64,000 bases of DNA, taken from Siphonodentalium dalli (Eukaryota; Mollusca; Scaphopoda; Gadilida; Siphonodentaliidae). The first letter of the stretch is position 1; every line of letters starts with the position of its first letter. The position numbers and the translations under genes were made by a program. The notes beneath the pieces are model-generated. The model saw nothing but the letters and a program-made list of their open reading frames with translations. It ran no database searches and was not told the origin of the DNA. Of this stretch, positions 1 to 12,060 are shown piece by piece. Where the stretch lies: contig CP136062.1 in assembly GCA_032622095.1 (NCBI GenBank), forward strand, positions 134,557,282 to 134,621,281, in the 5' to 3' direction.

Positions 1-1680
1 CTTAGGAAAATCCAGCGACGTAATCTCGCCCAACTCCGATGTAAGAAATTAACGGCTATCATGGAAGCAAAGAACGATCCAAAAACCTTTTTCCAGTTAG
101 TTAAACAGCAGAGGGCCACGAAGTCGGAACATATAACCGAGCTTGTAACTGATGAAATTGTATATTCCACAACAGAAGAGATCCTTAGTGGCTGGAATAA
201 ATACTTTGCTCAGCTTGCAACCCCACAGCAAGACCCCACTTTCAACTCAACACATAAGGAAATGGTGGACAATGACCTCCTCAGGATAACAACTGACTGC
301 AGTAACCAGGGAATAACTACCAAACCCATCACAATAACTGAAATCTACGAGGCTGTCCGAAATCTCAACCCAAATAAGGCACAGGACATATTTGGACTCG
401 CGAGTGAGCATATAAAGAACTCATCACCAGTAGTATTCATCTACCTTGCACAAGTTTTTAACATGTTTATTCAGAGAAGAGCAATCCCAGCAATCCTGAA
501 AGAAGGCATTCTGACTCCGGTCTACAAAAAAGGAGACCCACATCTTCCCACAAACTACAGAGGCATTACAGTCACCCCTCTCATTCTCAAGATCCTCGAG
601 CATATTTTTAACACAAGACATAACCAAATAATCTCATCAGATCAGTCACCGCTACAATCCGGCTTCACCAACGGTACCTCCTGTATAAACTCAGCTCTGA
701 TTGTCACATAATGTATCAACGAAGCTCAAATGGAAAAGAAACCACTAATAATAATCACTCTAGATGCACAGAAAGCCTTTGACGTCGTCGACCACAACAT
801 TCTCCTCAGAAAATTGTACCTCGATGGAATTGATGGATCAGATTGGATATTACTGCGTAATTTATACACTGATATGACATCCAGCGTCCGATGGCGAAAT
901 CAACTCTCCGACCTGTTTAACTTAAATCAAGGAGTCCGCCAGGGAGACATCCTCTCCACTGCACACTACAAAAGATTCAACAACCAACTCCTTCTAAGTC
1001 TTGAATCCAGTTTTAATGGCGCGATGATAGGAAACATAAAAATTCCACACACAACATGTGCAGATGACATTGCATTAATGTCCCACTCTGTGATTGAAGC
1101 TCAGCACCAACTCTCGACAGTAGAGGATTTCTCAACCAATAACAGATATAAAATCAACGCTTCTAAGAGCAACTGCCTAGTCTATAACGCAAAACTCACA
1201 GAAAATCTCTTCATCTTTGGCCAAGAAATTCCCCAGCCTCCGTAGACTAAACACCTCGGAATACTGAGAGACCTGAAGCGCAAACGAGACATCGACGGAC
1301 AGATTGCACTTGGACGTCGTACTGCTTACTCACTAATGGAATCAGGATTCCATGGAAGAACTGGCGTCACCCAGACAGTCAAGGTTAGCTATGGAAAACT
1401 TACGTAGTCCGCGTATAGTATACGGGTTGGAAGCAATGGAACTCGCTACAACACACTACAATAAACTTGACAGCTTCCAAGACAAAATCTTACGTCAGAT
1501 ACAGAACCTACACAAGAGGACATCATCAACAGCAGTTAAATTACTCCTAGGCATCCCACCTATTTCCACTATCATTCACAAGAATATGTTGAACCTATTT
1601 CTCCGGATCGCCAGCTCCCCAGAATATATAGAGCATAAAATTGCCTGCAGACAGCTTACATCTAGAAACCTAGAAGACAA
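1..1680 (+). pseudogene. LINE-A: non-LTR retrotransposon RT, 5' portion (broken)
   Basis: The reading frame is already open at base 1, so the element enters from outside the window. Up to 711 it encodes the region before the reverse transcriptase and its first motifs (KKGDPHLPTNYRGI). A TAA at 709-711 interrupts the frame, which then continues in phase to a TAG at 1,243. This second part holds the catalytic aspartates: LDAQKAFD near 765-785 and a CADDIAL box near 1,056-1,077, where most families have F/Y-x-D-D. After a frameshift near 1,360 the frame gives the post-RT region with YGLEAMEL. The protein resumes at 6,164 after a 4.5-kb insertion. At least two stops and one frameshift make it dead. 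The clade is CR1/Jockey-like by motif only. Confidence 0.88.
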
Positions 1681-1696
1681 CCCATATAAAAAAAAC

Positions 1697-2200
1697 CCAG
1701 GGTACAACCTGGGTGCAAAGTACCGTGGTACTGGTACCCCGGGATATTGGACAAACACCCCGGTACTAGTGGGACCTGGGTATACCGCGGTACTAGTACC
1801 TGGGTTTACCGAGGTGCTACCACCTGGGTATACCGCGGTACTAATACCGCGGTATACCCAGGTACTAGTACCGCGGTATACCCAGGTGCTAGTACCGGGG
1901 TGTTTGTCCAATATCCCGGGGTACCAGTACCGCGGTATACCCAGGTGATAGCACCGCGGTATACCCAGGTACTAGTACCACGGTATACCCAGGTGGTAGC
2001 ACCGCGGTATACCCAGGTACTAGTACCACGGTGTTTGTCCAATATCCCGGGGTACCAGTACCGCGGTATACCCAGATACTAGTACCGTCGTATATCCAGG
2101 TACTCGCACCGCGGTATATCCAGGTACTACTGGTACCGGGGTGTTTGTCCAATATACCGGGGTACCAGTACTATAATGTACCCTGGTATACCACGGTGTG
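1697..2200. repeat. palindromic 24-bp minisatellite array
   Basis: The tandem unit is about 24 bp (CCGCGGTATACCCAGGTACTAGTA and variants). It is built from the palindromes CCGCGG, GGTATACC, GTACTAGTAC and GGTACC. A longer spacer, GTGTTTGTCCAATATCCCGG, recurs in both orientations near 1,740, 1,898, 2,033 and 2,140. Because 24 is a multiple of three, open frames appear on both strands with an eight-residue period (PRYTQVLV). They are repeat artefacts, not genes. Confidence 0.9.
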
Positions 2201-2299
2201 TATATACAATGCATATGCACTTTATCCATATATATTTCTGCCCTACATTAGCACCCCCTGTGAACCGGTCCTCTGCAATGGGTAAGAATACTGGTTGCA

Positions 2300-2690
2300 G
2301 TGGGTAAAGAAATATAGGTATAGATTGCTGCATATATATATTGAAGAAACATATGGAAATAAAATATTTCAGTTGTATTTGTTCCATGACACTTATATAT
2401 TCTGAACGGCGAACAACATTTTTCGAGTTAATTGCTATAATACAGATTCTATCGAATGGTACTGTTTGCAGTGGTGGTCGGATTGGTTGCAACACCTGCA
2501 AACCCATCCCATAAACCACTGCAAACAGTACCATTCGATAAAATCTGTATTATAGCAGTTAACTCGAATTTTTTTGTTCGGTGTTCAGAATACAAGTGCC
2601 AGGACACAAAGACAACTGAAATATTTTATTTCTATATTTTTCTTCAATATATATGCGGCATTCTATACATTTATCTACTAATCTCTATCA
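2300..2690. repeat. foldback (inverted-repeat) element
   Basis: The left arm at about 2,310-2,478 and the right arm at about 2,515-2,690 are imperfect inverted copies. ATCGAATGGTACTGTTTGCAGTGG on the left faces its complement on the right, and homology extends outward through the TTCAGAATA and ATATTTCAGTTG blocks. The loop is about 37 bp. It looks like a foldback MITE lying inside the 4.5-kb insertion. Confidence 0.75.
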
Positions 2691-2699
2691 ATCTGTGAC

Positions 2700-3160
2700 A
2701 AAATGTATGAACACAAATTTCAAGAGCTATTCAAAGGCTCATAATATTTATCGGAATACTAGTACATTGGATATTGTCGAACTGGGTGAAAATTAAAGGG
2801 GCACTAAATTTTTGGCAGTCCAAGCATCAAAGGTGTATTCTGACAGTCACTCAAAATGAAAAATGATCAACAATCATAATTATTTTTAAAACTAATATAA
2901 GTATGGTTGAATCAAGGCTAGTCTTTGAATGTATATGGTATTTTGTGGAACATATAGTATTATAATCTTTTAAACTAGTTATTTAATTCATGTTGAATTA
3001 AAGTAAACAAAGTATGAATTAAACCTATCCATTGCTTTTGCTCGTGCAGGCATTGCAGGGTGGTGATGTATGATTGAACCCCTGAAAGACAAACTGACAC
3101 GGAATTTGGGTAGTAAGGCTTTTTTCAAAATATTAATAGTGATTATAACAAATATAAAAT
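2700..3160. other. AT-rich stretch, nothing recognised
   Basis: There is no open frame, RNA gene or clear repeat. The stretch belongs to the interior of the insertion that splits LINE-A. Confidence 0.5.
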
Positions 3161-3162
3161 AT

Positions 3163-3235
3163 TTAACTTACTATTTCTTCAGGGTTAAACGATATTTGAA
3201 TCGAGTCAAGGAACCCAACCATCAAAGCTGATAGT
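3163..3235. repeat. fragment of the TTAA-flanked MITE family
   Basis: The blocks GAATCGAGTCAAGGAACCCA and CATCAAAGCT match the arms of the palindromic MITE at 33,917-34,359. Only one arm segment is present, so this is a truncated or diverged member. Confidence 0.6.
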
Positions 3236-3241
3236 TATTTT

Positions 3242-3390
3242 TCACCACCCCGAATATTTGGCGGCCTAGCAAAAATTCTGTTCACTTTTTTCAGTAGATA
3301 TACGCGGATGCCATTTCAGGCATGTCTTTAATAGTTCTGGAAGAAGTCAGTAGAATTCTTTCTAGGCCGCCAAATATTTGAGGTGGTGAT
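3242..3390. repeat. hairpin, about 39-bp arms
   Basis: TCACCACC..ATATTTGGCGGCCTAG at 3,242-3,280 is mirrored by CTAGGCCGCCAAATATT..GGTGGTGA at 3,352-3,390, with a 70-bp loop. This is a small foldback of unknown family. Confidence 0.8.
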
Positions 3391-3513
3391 AAATAACACA
3401 TTTTGAAAATTTGCTCATCAACTCAAATCAAATAATTTTTGTCCACATTGCCAGAGAAATTAAGGGGTGTTTAGACGGATTGTGGAACTTTAAATTATTG
3501 TGGCAATTCCTCG

Positions 3514-3518
<5 letters not shown>

Positions 3519-3571
<53 letters not shown>
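3519..3571. repeat. (TC)n microsatellite
   Basis: About 26 uninterrupted TC dinucleotides. The serine/leucine-rich and arginine/glutamate-rich frames across it are low-complexity artefacts. Confidence 0.97.
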
Positions 3572-3577
<6 letters not shown>

Positions 3578-3883
3578 GCCAGTCTGTCTTTCTCTGCCTG
3601 CTGTCGTCTTTTCGTCAGCTTATTATTGTTCTTCAGCTTTTCTCTGATATATCTTCTTATGTCGGCCATATGTTCTCCAATGGGAATTGCAACTTTATTA
3701 CATCTACAAGAGAATAACATTTCAATTTAAACATTTAATTGAGTTGGATTCTAGATAATTCTTACTGTCCGTTTAAATCTGGCAATAAACAAGGGTAAAT
3801 TCACATTTATTGATCAATTTATTCCCATAAGCTTTTTACTCAAAACATTTATTTTAGTGATGAAAAGAGTTTGAATATATTGC

Positions 3884-4345
3884 ACATTAAAGATACGGGG
3901 GGGGGGGCTTGTGGTGGGTATGCTGTTAAAATATTCATCCCCGTCAAAACCGCCACAAGCAGAAGGAATAGTAAGATATAGACAGACCTTGTTCTTATGT
4001 TAATCAGAAATATGGCATAAACAGTAAGTTATTGTCAACTTTTCCCCTTTGTTATGTAAACAAAAGCATAAAAAGTTACTTTCCCTGGCTTGTATTCAGA
4101 TCTGGGTATGGTAAACATAAAGAGCGTTATTTGTTTCTGTTATCATGATATGGAAATAATAAAGAGCGTTTATATCATTTTTGTGCGATTAACCAATAGA
4201 TTTGCGCTGCGTTATGTACATAGAAGCAAAACTTCTGTTACACAACTTCTGTAATACGCACAGTCTCTTGTTTAAGTACACCAGCGTACGTCTTGGCGAC
4301 AATATACTATTTACGCGCTGATTATGTATGGCATATAACCCTAAG
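3884..4345 (+). repeat. dispersed repeat R1, copy A
   Basis: This roughly 460-bp repeat contains GTGGGTATGCTGTTAAAATA, a TTATGTAAACAAAAGC block, two ATAAAGAGCG motifs (4,117 and 4,159) and CGTACGTCTTGGCGACAATA. It is found again in reverse orientation at 26,549-26,930 plus 23,410-23,483 and, more diverged, at 53,655-54,090. There is no coding capacity, so it is probably a non-autonomous element. Confidence 0.8.
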
Positions 4346-4539
4346 TTGTGATTGAACCAATGCTTGCTTGGTTGATTCATCAATTATGGTTCAACATTAT
4401 TAAGCACAAGTCTAATAGAATGGCATTCACACAAATTGCTGTGATTTCTTATTAAGGTGCTTACTGTTGTGAATGTGACATTTCTGTTTGAAATTTTGCT
4501 TTTAATTGCTTTAAATTCAGGATTCATCGTGATTTAAAT

Positions 4540-4770
4540 GCTCATGCAGTAAGTGTTAGCGGTGGGCATTACTGTTAAACTTTTCACATCCGTAATTAAA
4601 CACCAACATAAACAGAAAGAATGTTATATTAAATACAATTTATTTTCTTATAACAATCATAAATATCGCATAAATAGTATGTTATTGTCAAGTTAGTACG
4701 CTTTGTTATGGAAACAAAAGCCAAAAACGTTACAGTAATTGGCTTTTATTTACATAAGAAAGTGTTAAAT
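4540..4770 (+). repeat. diverged R1-like block
   Basis: The order of sub-blocks follows R1 (CATTACTGTTAAA, ATCGCATAAATAGTATG, TTGTTATGGAAACAAAAGCC) with many substitutions and without the ATAAAGAGCG motifs. Confidence 0.55.
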
Positions 4771-5556
4771 TTGAGTGATAGGTGGGAATTAAAAGGTGTA
4801 ACACTAGTATGAGTGGGAACCGAAAATTATGCCATCCGTGACTGCGACAAATCTTTATTTTTCGTGTAAAATTTGATATAAATAATTTTTTAATAAAATA
4901 TTAGAAGCAAACTCACATTAAAAGATTCACTGGAAGATGTGTCGGACACTGTTGGCGATTCAACAGATGCTGCACTGCTGTGTGTTCTTGAGTGCTGACA
5001 CTGCCGGTTGATGAATGTTGTACATGTACATTAGTAGATGTGTTAGAATTCTATATAACCAGTTTCATAAATTCACCCGTGGTCGATGACGTCAATGTTG
5101 AATTCTTCAAGATATCTCACACAGAATTTTAATGTCCTGTACACAATATAACATTTCTTACAACAACTTGTGTTTTTCATCGGAATTCAGAAAAAAATGG
5201 TGATCAGAAACTCTCACATAGCCACAAAAACATCAAATGAATGGTGTTCCAGCATGACACTAACACAGATTTGAGATTCCAGACATGTTGGTCTAATTAA
5301 ATTTAATCAATGCAACTCTCTCTCTTCCTCGACTCTACCCAATGCTAAATGGCAGACAGAGTAGCCTTATCAGCAGTGATACAATAAAATTGCAAAGTAT
5401 GTGGATACCACCTGTAGCATTGCATTGGCAATAGAATACTGACCCCAGTATAAGCAGGCCGTATAAAGAGGCAGCTGTGTTGTAGAATTTTCCACTGTAC
5501 CTTCCCATTCACAGGTGGTCAGTATTATATGCCCTGAATTTAAACATCAAACATGT
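4771..5556. other. non-coding stretch, nothing recognised
   Basis: AT-rich, with no supported open frame, RNA gene or repeat family. It is the interior of the 4.5-kb insertion. Confidence 0.45.
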
Positions 5557-6163
5557 GTAACTCAATGCTTTGTGTCAAGATTGTACCTGGGTACAACCAG
5601 GGTTGTGTCTGAGCCTCTGAGGATAGACAAGGCTACCGGGGTACACCATGGTATACCCGGGTATACCGGGGTATGTACCCCAGGCTTTTTTTAATATGGG
5701 AAATTATGTCACATACTACTTGGATCAAAGAACATGGCATTGTGGTGCGATATATGTATAGGGGAGAGGGTAGTCTGAAAAACCTGACCGTTCTAAACAG
5801 AGCTATCGCTCAGAATTGTCTCTCCAGCAGCTTGAACACCATTTCCATAAAAGTGATGTATCACACCGGGGTATACCAAGGTGCAAAAAAAATCTGCAAC
5901 CCCTGAAGTATTGTGAGGTTTTCAGCTTCGCACTATGTCATGTAGTTAGAAGGTCCCTCAAAAATCTTCACATAGGCTGATTAGCCAATAATTTGTAACT
6001 TTATGCTTTGTGTCAAGATTGTACCGGGGTACAACCATGGTTGTACCCGTGGACAGACAGGGTTGTACCATGGTACAACTGGGAATATACCAGGGTACAA
6101 CCATGGTAAACCACGGTATACCCAGGTATACCGGGGTATGTACCCCGGGTTTTTTTTATATGG
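5557..6163. repeat. duplicated right end of the minisatellite-tipped element
   Basis: TGTAACT followed by ATGCTTTGTGTCAAGATTGTACC and a GGTACAACC/GGTATACC array occurs at about 5,557-5,697 and again at 5,993-6,163. Both end in a T-rich run plus ATATGGG. The right end of the element is therefore present twice, either from duplication or from one copy inserting into another. Confidence 0.7.
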
Positions 6164-6870
6164 GAAGAGTTGGTTCTCAAACATCAGGAGGCTTCTTATA
6201 AAATATAATCTACCGTCAGCATTTTCCATCATCGAACACCCCCCAGCAAGGCTACCTGGCATTCACTTCTTGAAGAAGCGGTTAAGGAAAACATCTCCAC
6301 ACAATGGAAAAATGACATTCCTACAAAGTCAACACTTAGATACCTTAACCCAGAAAGTCTCCATTGGAATTCCGTCCATAGTATCTACAAACATGTCAGA
6401 CCAAGCATCTATGATGCCAGAAGAGCAGAGGTGAAGGCAAAATTCCTCTCCGGTACCTACACTCTACAAGCAAACAAGGCTGTCTTCAATCAACATAAAG
6501 TAAATCCGACATGCCCTACCTGTAACCTGGCGGCAGAAGACAGAGAACACGTCATTGCGACCTGCCCTACTTATGAAAAGGAGCGCTCCAAACTGCGGAT
6601 CAGAATCCAATCAGTACTTCCCAAAATCGATTCTCCACTACTTCTCCATAACCCGGCAAACCTTACACACCCACCCAGACATTCCTGATGCCACTATCGA
6701 CTGGGCAGAAGACACTCCCGTCCTGATTGAACTCTACTCAAGAGAATATCTTTATCAGATTCACTCAAGAAGATTTGCGATCCTTAATGTCAAAAGGAAA
6801 AGTGGCTTCCAAACTCTCGCAGTACCCGCTGTGAGCTCAATGTGACATTCGACTATCTAACTCTATTATG
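6164..6870 (+). pseudogene. LINE-A 3' portion (post-RT region with zinc-binding motif)
   Basis: LINE-A homology resumes with SWFSNIRRLL and runs through a conserved tail to about 6,690, with two frame changes (near 6,255 and 6,430). The segment TCPTCNLAAEDREHVIATCP near 6,508-6,567 is a C-x2-C..H-x4-C motif, typical of the C-terminus of CR1/Jockey-group RT proteins and thought to bind nucleic acid. Further weak coding signal lies in 6,690-6,845. It is dead, like the upstream part, because of frameshifts and the 4.5-kb insertion. Confidence 0.85.
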
Positions 6871-8755
6871 TACAGGCAATTGTGAGGATTCTAGTAGGCC
6901 TATTATTCAAGGATAAAGACTTGTGGACTGCAAAGTCAAAATTCATCCATAACCGGAGTGCCTCGACAAATCAACGGGGGGAACATACGAACAAGAAGAA
7001 GAAGAACGCAAAAAACCGAAGAAAATATTTAGTCACATTTATCTCGACAGCTCCATTGGCACGTAAACAAAATACCTTCACCCATGGAGGGCGTAGTAAT
7101 TAACGAAGTCCGGAAATGTCGTGAAGACATTTAAAGAAGTATGCCTAAGAGGACGTAACTGCGGCGTGGTAATGGCGGGTATATCCTGTCCATACAACAG
7201 GCAGGGATTAACAACTCGGCCGGCGAAGATTATAGTCCGTATCAAAACACCTGCGGCCCAGTGTTGTCTAAGCCGTCAACTGTTTGTGGTGAATAAGGTT
7301 CAGAGTTTATTGGTTTTCCGCGTTTTAAGAGTGTTTTGTAAAGAGGTATTACGAGTTAGTATCAGCGTTTTAGGTAGAGTTGACTGCTGAATATATATAC
7401 CGTTACATTCCCTGTTCTGGCATAAACACGATGGCAAGTGCTCAAATTATAAAGTACATTGTATTCCAAATAACAGGGGAGGACAGTATCTAGTGTATGA
7501 TGATGATAAATTCTGCATCACATCAAGGAGAGATCGTGTCGTGCAAGCACCAATACCGTGAACGAGATGGTGACATCCCACAGTGGCAACCATAACCACG
7601 AACTTGACTTCAACGAAGTAGCAGCAGATCATTCATCACCGACCTGAAAAAGCTTAAGAGGAGTAAACCAGTAACAACTATATACCAAGAAAAAATAGCA
7701 AGTATGTACTGAGTAAAATCGTTATAAATTTCGTATTCTCGAGATGCGACGCTCTTTATAGTTATTAACCATAACGAGTACTGAGCCATGCAGTAACTAT
7801 ATACCAATAAGAACTAATAAATATATACTGAGAAAAATCGCTTTAAAATTCACTTCTTATTAATGAACCGACAACGCTTTTTATCGACACCTACCGCAAC
7901 ACCTATCGGAAACAATAGATGTCGGATGAACAGGACGACCCCACGTCATGGTGACATTTTCAACGGCACCAGATTCAAGATTCTTTATTATTCTAATTAC
8001 ATATGTAATATACGAACCAATCAATATATAATAAATAGCACTATGGTGTAAACAATGTAAGTATAACATTTACATTTAATAAAGTCATTGTAAGAGATAT
8101 GGTTTATTGCCTCCTCGTGGGAGCGTCATTAATTTACATAATTTATATACATGTTTACATATATGCATTTATAACAAAAAGAAAAAATAACTATCACACT
8201 CGTATGGTCGGCTGAGATCGTAATATGTCTATGGTTAGTCACAACATATAAAGAAGATGGTTATTGTTTGGTTGAGTTGAACGTATGTTTGAGAGCTATT
8301 AGAACTCGGAACGATAGTTTCTGATTCCAGATTCATCAACGATTTGCGTGTCGTACGTGTGTGGACGAGAAGAATGTAACATGGCCATGTTTCCAAAGGA
8401 TATTTATCTTGTCCTGATAAAGTTGCACATGGCAAAAACGTATGTGGAGAATTTGTCGATGAGTACATCTCTGCAGTGGCCGATAATATCCAAATGACCC
8501 GGAAAGTCACTTCCTATCAGAATGGAGTACAAAGCGGCACATTGCAGGTTGGAGAGGTATAAATACACCTGGATGCCATGAACATCTAAAACAGTTCATT
8601 CCAAAAATACTATTGGCTATCTCCAACGCGAGAAAAGTTTTATGGTTTGATATCTATAGCTAATATATCGCTCCTGAAGAGGGTGAGTATATTTCTAAAA
8701 TTAGCCTTCAGAAAATTGAGATAATAACTTACAACTATACTGATGATCTGGCATT
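6871..8755. other. non-coding stretch without recognised features
   Basis: No RNA gene or family-level repeat was identified. One ATAAAGAGCG motif lies at 7,750 on the minus strand. A frame near 8,392-8,560 followed by a GT donor-like base pair could be read as an exon, but nothing in it is recognisable. Confidence 0.4.
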
Positions 8756-8759
8756 GACA

Positions 8760-8935
8760 GCATTTACATCTATATGTAATTACTCATATATGTAGTTACA
8801 TCTATATGTAATTACTCATATATGTATATATGTATGTATATGTCTATGTATATATATGTGTATATGTATATATAGCTATATATGTATATGTATATTTATG
8901 TATATGTATGTATATGTATGTATATATATCACTAT
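8760..8935. repeat. TATG/TATA microsatellite with a short duplication
   Basis: A block TACATCTATATGTAATTACT is present twice at the left edge, followed by about 120 bp of imperfect (TATG)n and (TA)n. Confidence 0.9.
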
Positions 8936-9069
8936 TGGTGTGAGTCGATCGACAGATAGACTCGTGATTTTAAAAATGAATTTATTACTTATATAATCCA
9001 TATGTAGTATGATGCCAAAATGCTTGTTGAAATATCTTATGTATATAGTGTATATATGTTCGTGTATGT

Positions 9070-10960
9070 TCCACCTTAAATGGTGGCTTTATGCATTAAA
9101 CAATTCAATTCAATTCAAACCTTCTCCCAAAAACTGTTTCTCAATGCTATGACGAGAAGAGAGGTGCAATTAATCAACAAGTGGTGAAGTTCGTTGTTGT
9201 ACACGGAGAAACACTGTTGACACGTGAGCTTATTATCGTATGTAGTCCTGTTGAGAAGTATGGCAAGATTTTTATATTTTGCGGCGAAGGAAGGATTCGA
9301 ACGCATACGTTTCCAGATAAACCATCCAGAGAGTGGATCATTGATTACACCATTGAGGACCGTGAGCTTTCTATTGTTCGAAACATGTGACCGCAACAGA
9401 GAGATATAGTGTATCCGCACAGTGTTTTTCACTATCCGCTTCCAGTCATCTTGTTTTTGGAAAACACCAGAATCCAAGAAGTCGTCGAGAAAGTGTTCCA
9501 GGTTATAGACTTTAAGAATCGCCAAAATTTCAGTTGCGAATCCAGATGAAAGACGGTTATACTAATCGTTGTAAGTGTGCTTTAAACAAAAAGATCTTCA
9601 GAGGTACCTGTTTGCCCACAGGCAGGTTTATAATATTTCCTAAAAAGCACAGTTTTCTAATGTGGATCTCTTTTTCGACTGGCAAGAGACCCAGCAGACT
9701 AAGAGTAAGCTTCGTGTCAGTCCGTTTGGGTAGTGATTGTGTATATTTTGCACAGGTTCGCAAGGCTCGCTCTATAATGGTTATAGTTGTCGTTTGTTTC
9801 AAAGGAATCACGTCGCAGCCATACATAGCTTTTGGTAACACTACACTGTTGATAATCTTAGTTAATGTTAGTGGCGAAGCATGGTCAAGCATACGGTTAC
9901 CGGCTATCGAGAAGCACGTTTTCCTCAGTTTGCTAGAAATAATAGCAGCTTTGGAGTTGTTAGTTGCAAACTTGTGTTGCGATAGTCCGAGATGAGTGCA
10001 CTCTGTGTCCTCTTTAATAGCATCATAGCCTATTCTCCAAGCTCGTGTCTGGTGGCTGTGATCTGAACGAGATTCGTTGAAGACAACAACTTTACTTTTC
10101 TCAGACGAAAAACTAAAGCGCCATCGGATACTGTAGTCGTGGCATATTTGTAGTAGCGTTTCCATGCCTCGTTTGGATAGAGACATGAGCGCAATGTCGT
10201 CTGCCGTGGTCGGTGCAACACAAGAAACAGCGTTTAACGATAGACCTGCCGATGAGTTTCTAAGTTCCAACAACAGGTCGTTGATGTAGATCAGATGACA
10301 GAGAGGTGATAGTTAGACTCCCTGTCGCGTTCCCTGTCCTATGTTAAACACTGCAGAATACCGCCCGTTGATAAATACCCTGCTGGTCACATCTGTATGG
10401 ATATTAGCCAATAATTTGACAATTTACCCGAGAAGCCAAGGCGTTTAAACTTGACCAACAGTCCTTCGTGCCACACGCGATCGAACGCCTTTCTTGAATC
10501 AAGGAAGGCTACGAACACTTTTGAGTTATAGTCCTTCGCATAATAGATAGCTTCTTGCACGTAGAATGATGTAATATTGCACCCCAAACCTTGCTGAAAA
10601 CCATTTTGCAGCGGGTCAGGAAAGCCGCGAAGTTCGTCCGAATTCAGTAGTCTTTTAAGAAGAATGGATTCGAAGAGTTTATATATAATCGGCAGCAGGG
10701 TTATTGCTCTGTAGCTATCAGGTGACGTTATTTGTTTAGGGTGACCCTTGTAGAGAGGAATTATGATACCTGTCTTCATGTCAGAAGGTATCCACTCAAG
10801 TTTCAGAATTGCATTGAACAAAACCAGAAGGCATTCGGTGAGTTTATCTGTGTGGTTAAGTATATGCTCACACACAATCGAGTGATGGCCGGGGCCTTGT
10901 TTCGCTTCATAGTTCCAATCCAATTAGTTTCCGACTGGTACAAGAAACATTCCAAATGTT
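9070..10960 (-). pseudogene. LINE-B: 5'-truncated non-LTR retrotransposon RT
   Basis: Read leftward, homology starts near 10,960 in the pre-RT linker. It gives YRAITLLPIIYKLFES and the catalytic FLDSRKAFDRVW box near 10,480-10,515. An in-frame stop falls just after GTRQGV near 10,315. Next come ADDIALMS near 10,195, YGCDVI near 9,810 and a C-terminal C-x2-C..H motif (CQQCFSVYNNELHH) near 9,180-9,230. Further stops and a frameshift separate the 9,557 and 9,525 frames. The 3' end carries GAATTGAATTGAATTG repeats near 9,100-9,117, preceded by the coding end. The 5' truncation is typical of aborted target-primed reverse transcription. Confidence 0.88.
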
Positions 10961-12060
10961 GGGAATTATAATCTAACGCTCCCAATATATGGTGTGTAAA
11001 AACAAAATTGACCATAGGAAAATATTGACTAATAGCATATTCCAATACTTTCAGATAATTGTTTTTGTTGGACTGAAATGGCATTTACGTAGTCGGAAAA
11101 TTTCCAGCCACATGTTTACTAGGTTTAAAACTCTTGAGTTCATGGATATGGCGATAGGGATGGGGCTATGGGGGATCCAACACTCCATCCCAACTTTAGC
11201 CAAACTTTTCAATATAGTTTAAATTCCATATTTTAGAATTAAAATAAATTGAAAATATTCTGATAGTTTGTTTTACAGCAACCAATGTTTTAGGTTTTAA
11301 ACTGTATATAATATAATCCCACAATCGGTTAAATCTATGGATTTAAATTGCAATTAGTTGGAAATACCCTAACCAAAGGAGGCGACATGATTGTTGGAAA
11401 ATTCCAATATTTGGGAAGTTCGAGGTACCGGTTTGTGTCAAGTCATACCATGATGAGGGGGTGCAAATGAAATTTCATGGAATTGGGAATTTGGTTTTGG
11501 TCCAAGGGGGCGCAGTTGGAAATTCCAAGATGGACCCTTTCCCATCAACGGAGATACTATAGCTACACCACTGCTTGAAGTGCCTGTTGGAAAATTACAA
11601 CCTATAGAGTGGGATGAAAATAGAATCTACCACACTTTTACAATTCAGTCTGGTTCAGAGGAGTGCTTTATGGAATAATTTAGACTAGGGATTTCTGGTC
11701 TGCTTAGGTTAGGGATGGGGGTCAATTGGTAATTTCCCAGTTAACCATCGTCCGGAATGTTTGCCAACAGGCAATGCGGATCACCAGTACAGTTTTTACT
11801 GTTATAACACAGGGGCGAGACGACAATAGTTGGAAAGTTCATGCCCGACACAATTAACATCAGTTGGGAATTTCAGACTAAATGAGCTTTAAGTTGTTAA
11901 GGGTAGTTTGAATTTCCAACCAGTATTTAGTGTGAAGTTTGTTGTTTTTAGGCCAAAAGTCGATTATTTTCTTACTTTATGTTAATTGTTTGGAATGATA
12001 TACGGCTACCAGTTGGAACTTTCGAACCTTAGGGTGCATCAAGTTTGTGTTTCACACCCG
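10961..12060. repeat. diverged member of the hAT-like 'TTGGAAATTTCCAAC' family
   Basis: Repeated short blocks such as TTGGAAATTCCAA, CATCCCAACTTTAGCCAAA and AGGGATGGGGCTATGGGGG match, with divergence, the ends and interior of the hAT-type element at 23,492-26,540. Boundaries are not clear and there is no coding frame. Confidence 0.45.

Larger units (their letters stand above)
1681..6163. mobile_element. 4.5-kb element with minisatellite ends, inserted in LINE-A
   Basis: The left end reads CCCATATAAAAAAAACCC and the right end is its inverted complement (GGGTTTTTTTTATATGGG), each followed inward by palindromic GGTATACC-type repeats. The LINE-A protein is split exactly here, its homology stopping at about 1,680 and resuming at 6,164, so this block is an insertion. 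No convincing target-site duplication abuts the ends: AAGACAA lies on the left and AAGAGTT on the right. No transposase frame is seen, so the element is non-autonomous or a composite. It carries a foldback, a TC microsatellite and a copy of repeat R1. Confidence 0.65.

Noticed and set aside
1352-2285. Overlapping open frames on both strands with PRYTQVLV-type repeats
   Set aside because: They are translations of a 24-bp tandem repeat whose period is a multiple of three. No homology or start context supports a protein.
3411-3730. Serine/leucine-rich and arginine/glutamate-rich frames
   Set aside because: They are translations of the (TC)n microsatellite.
8392-8560. Possible exon ending in a GT donor
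   Set aside because: Reading is open for about 55 codons, but there is no convincing acceptor, start or known domain.
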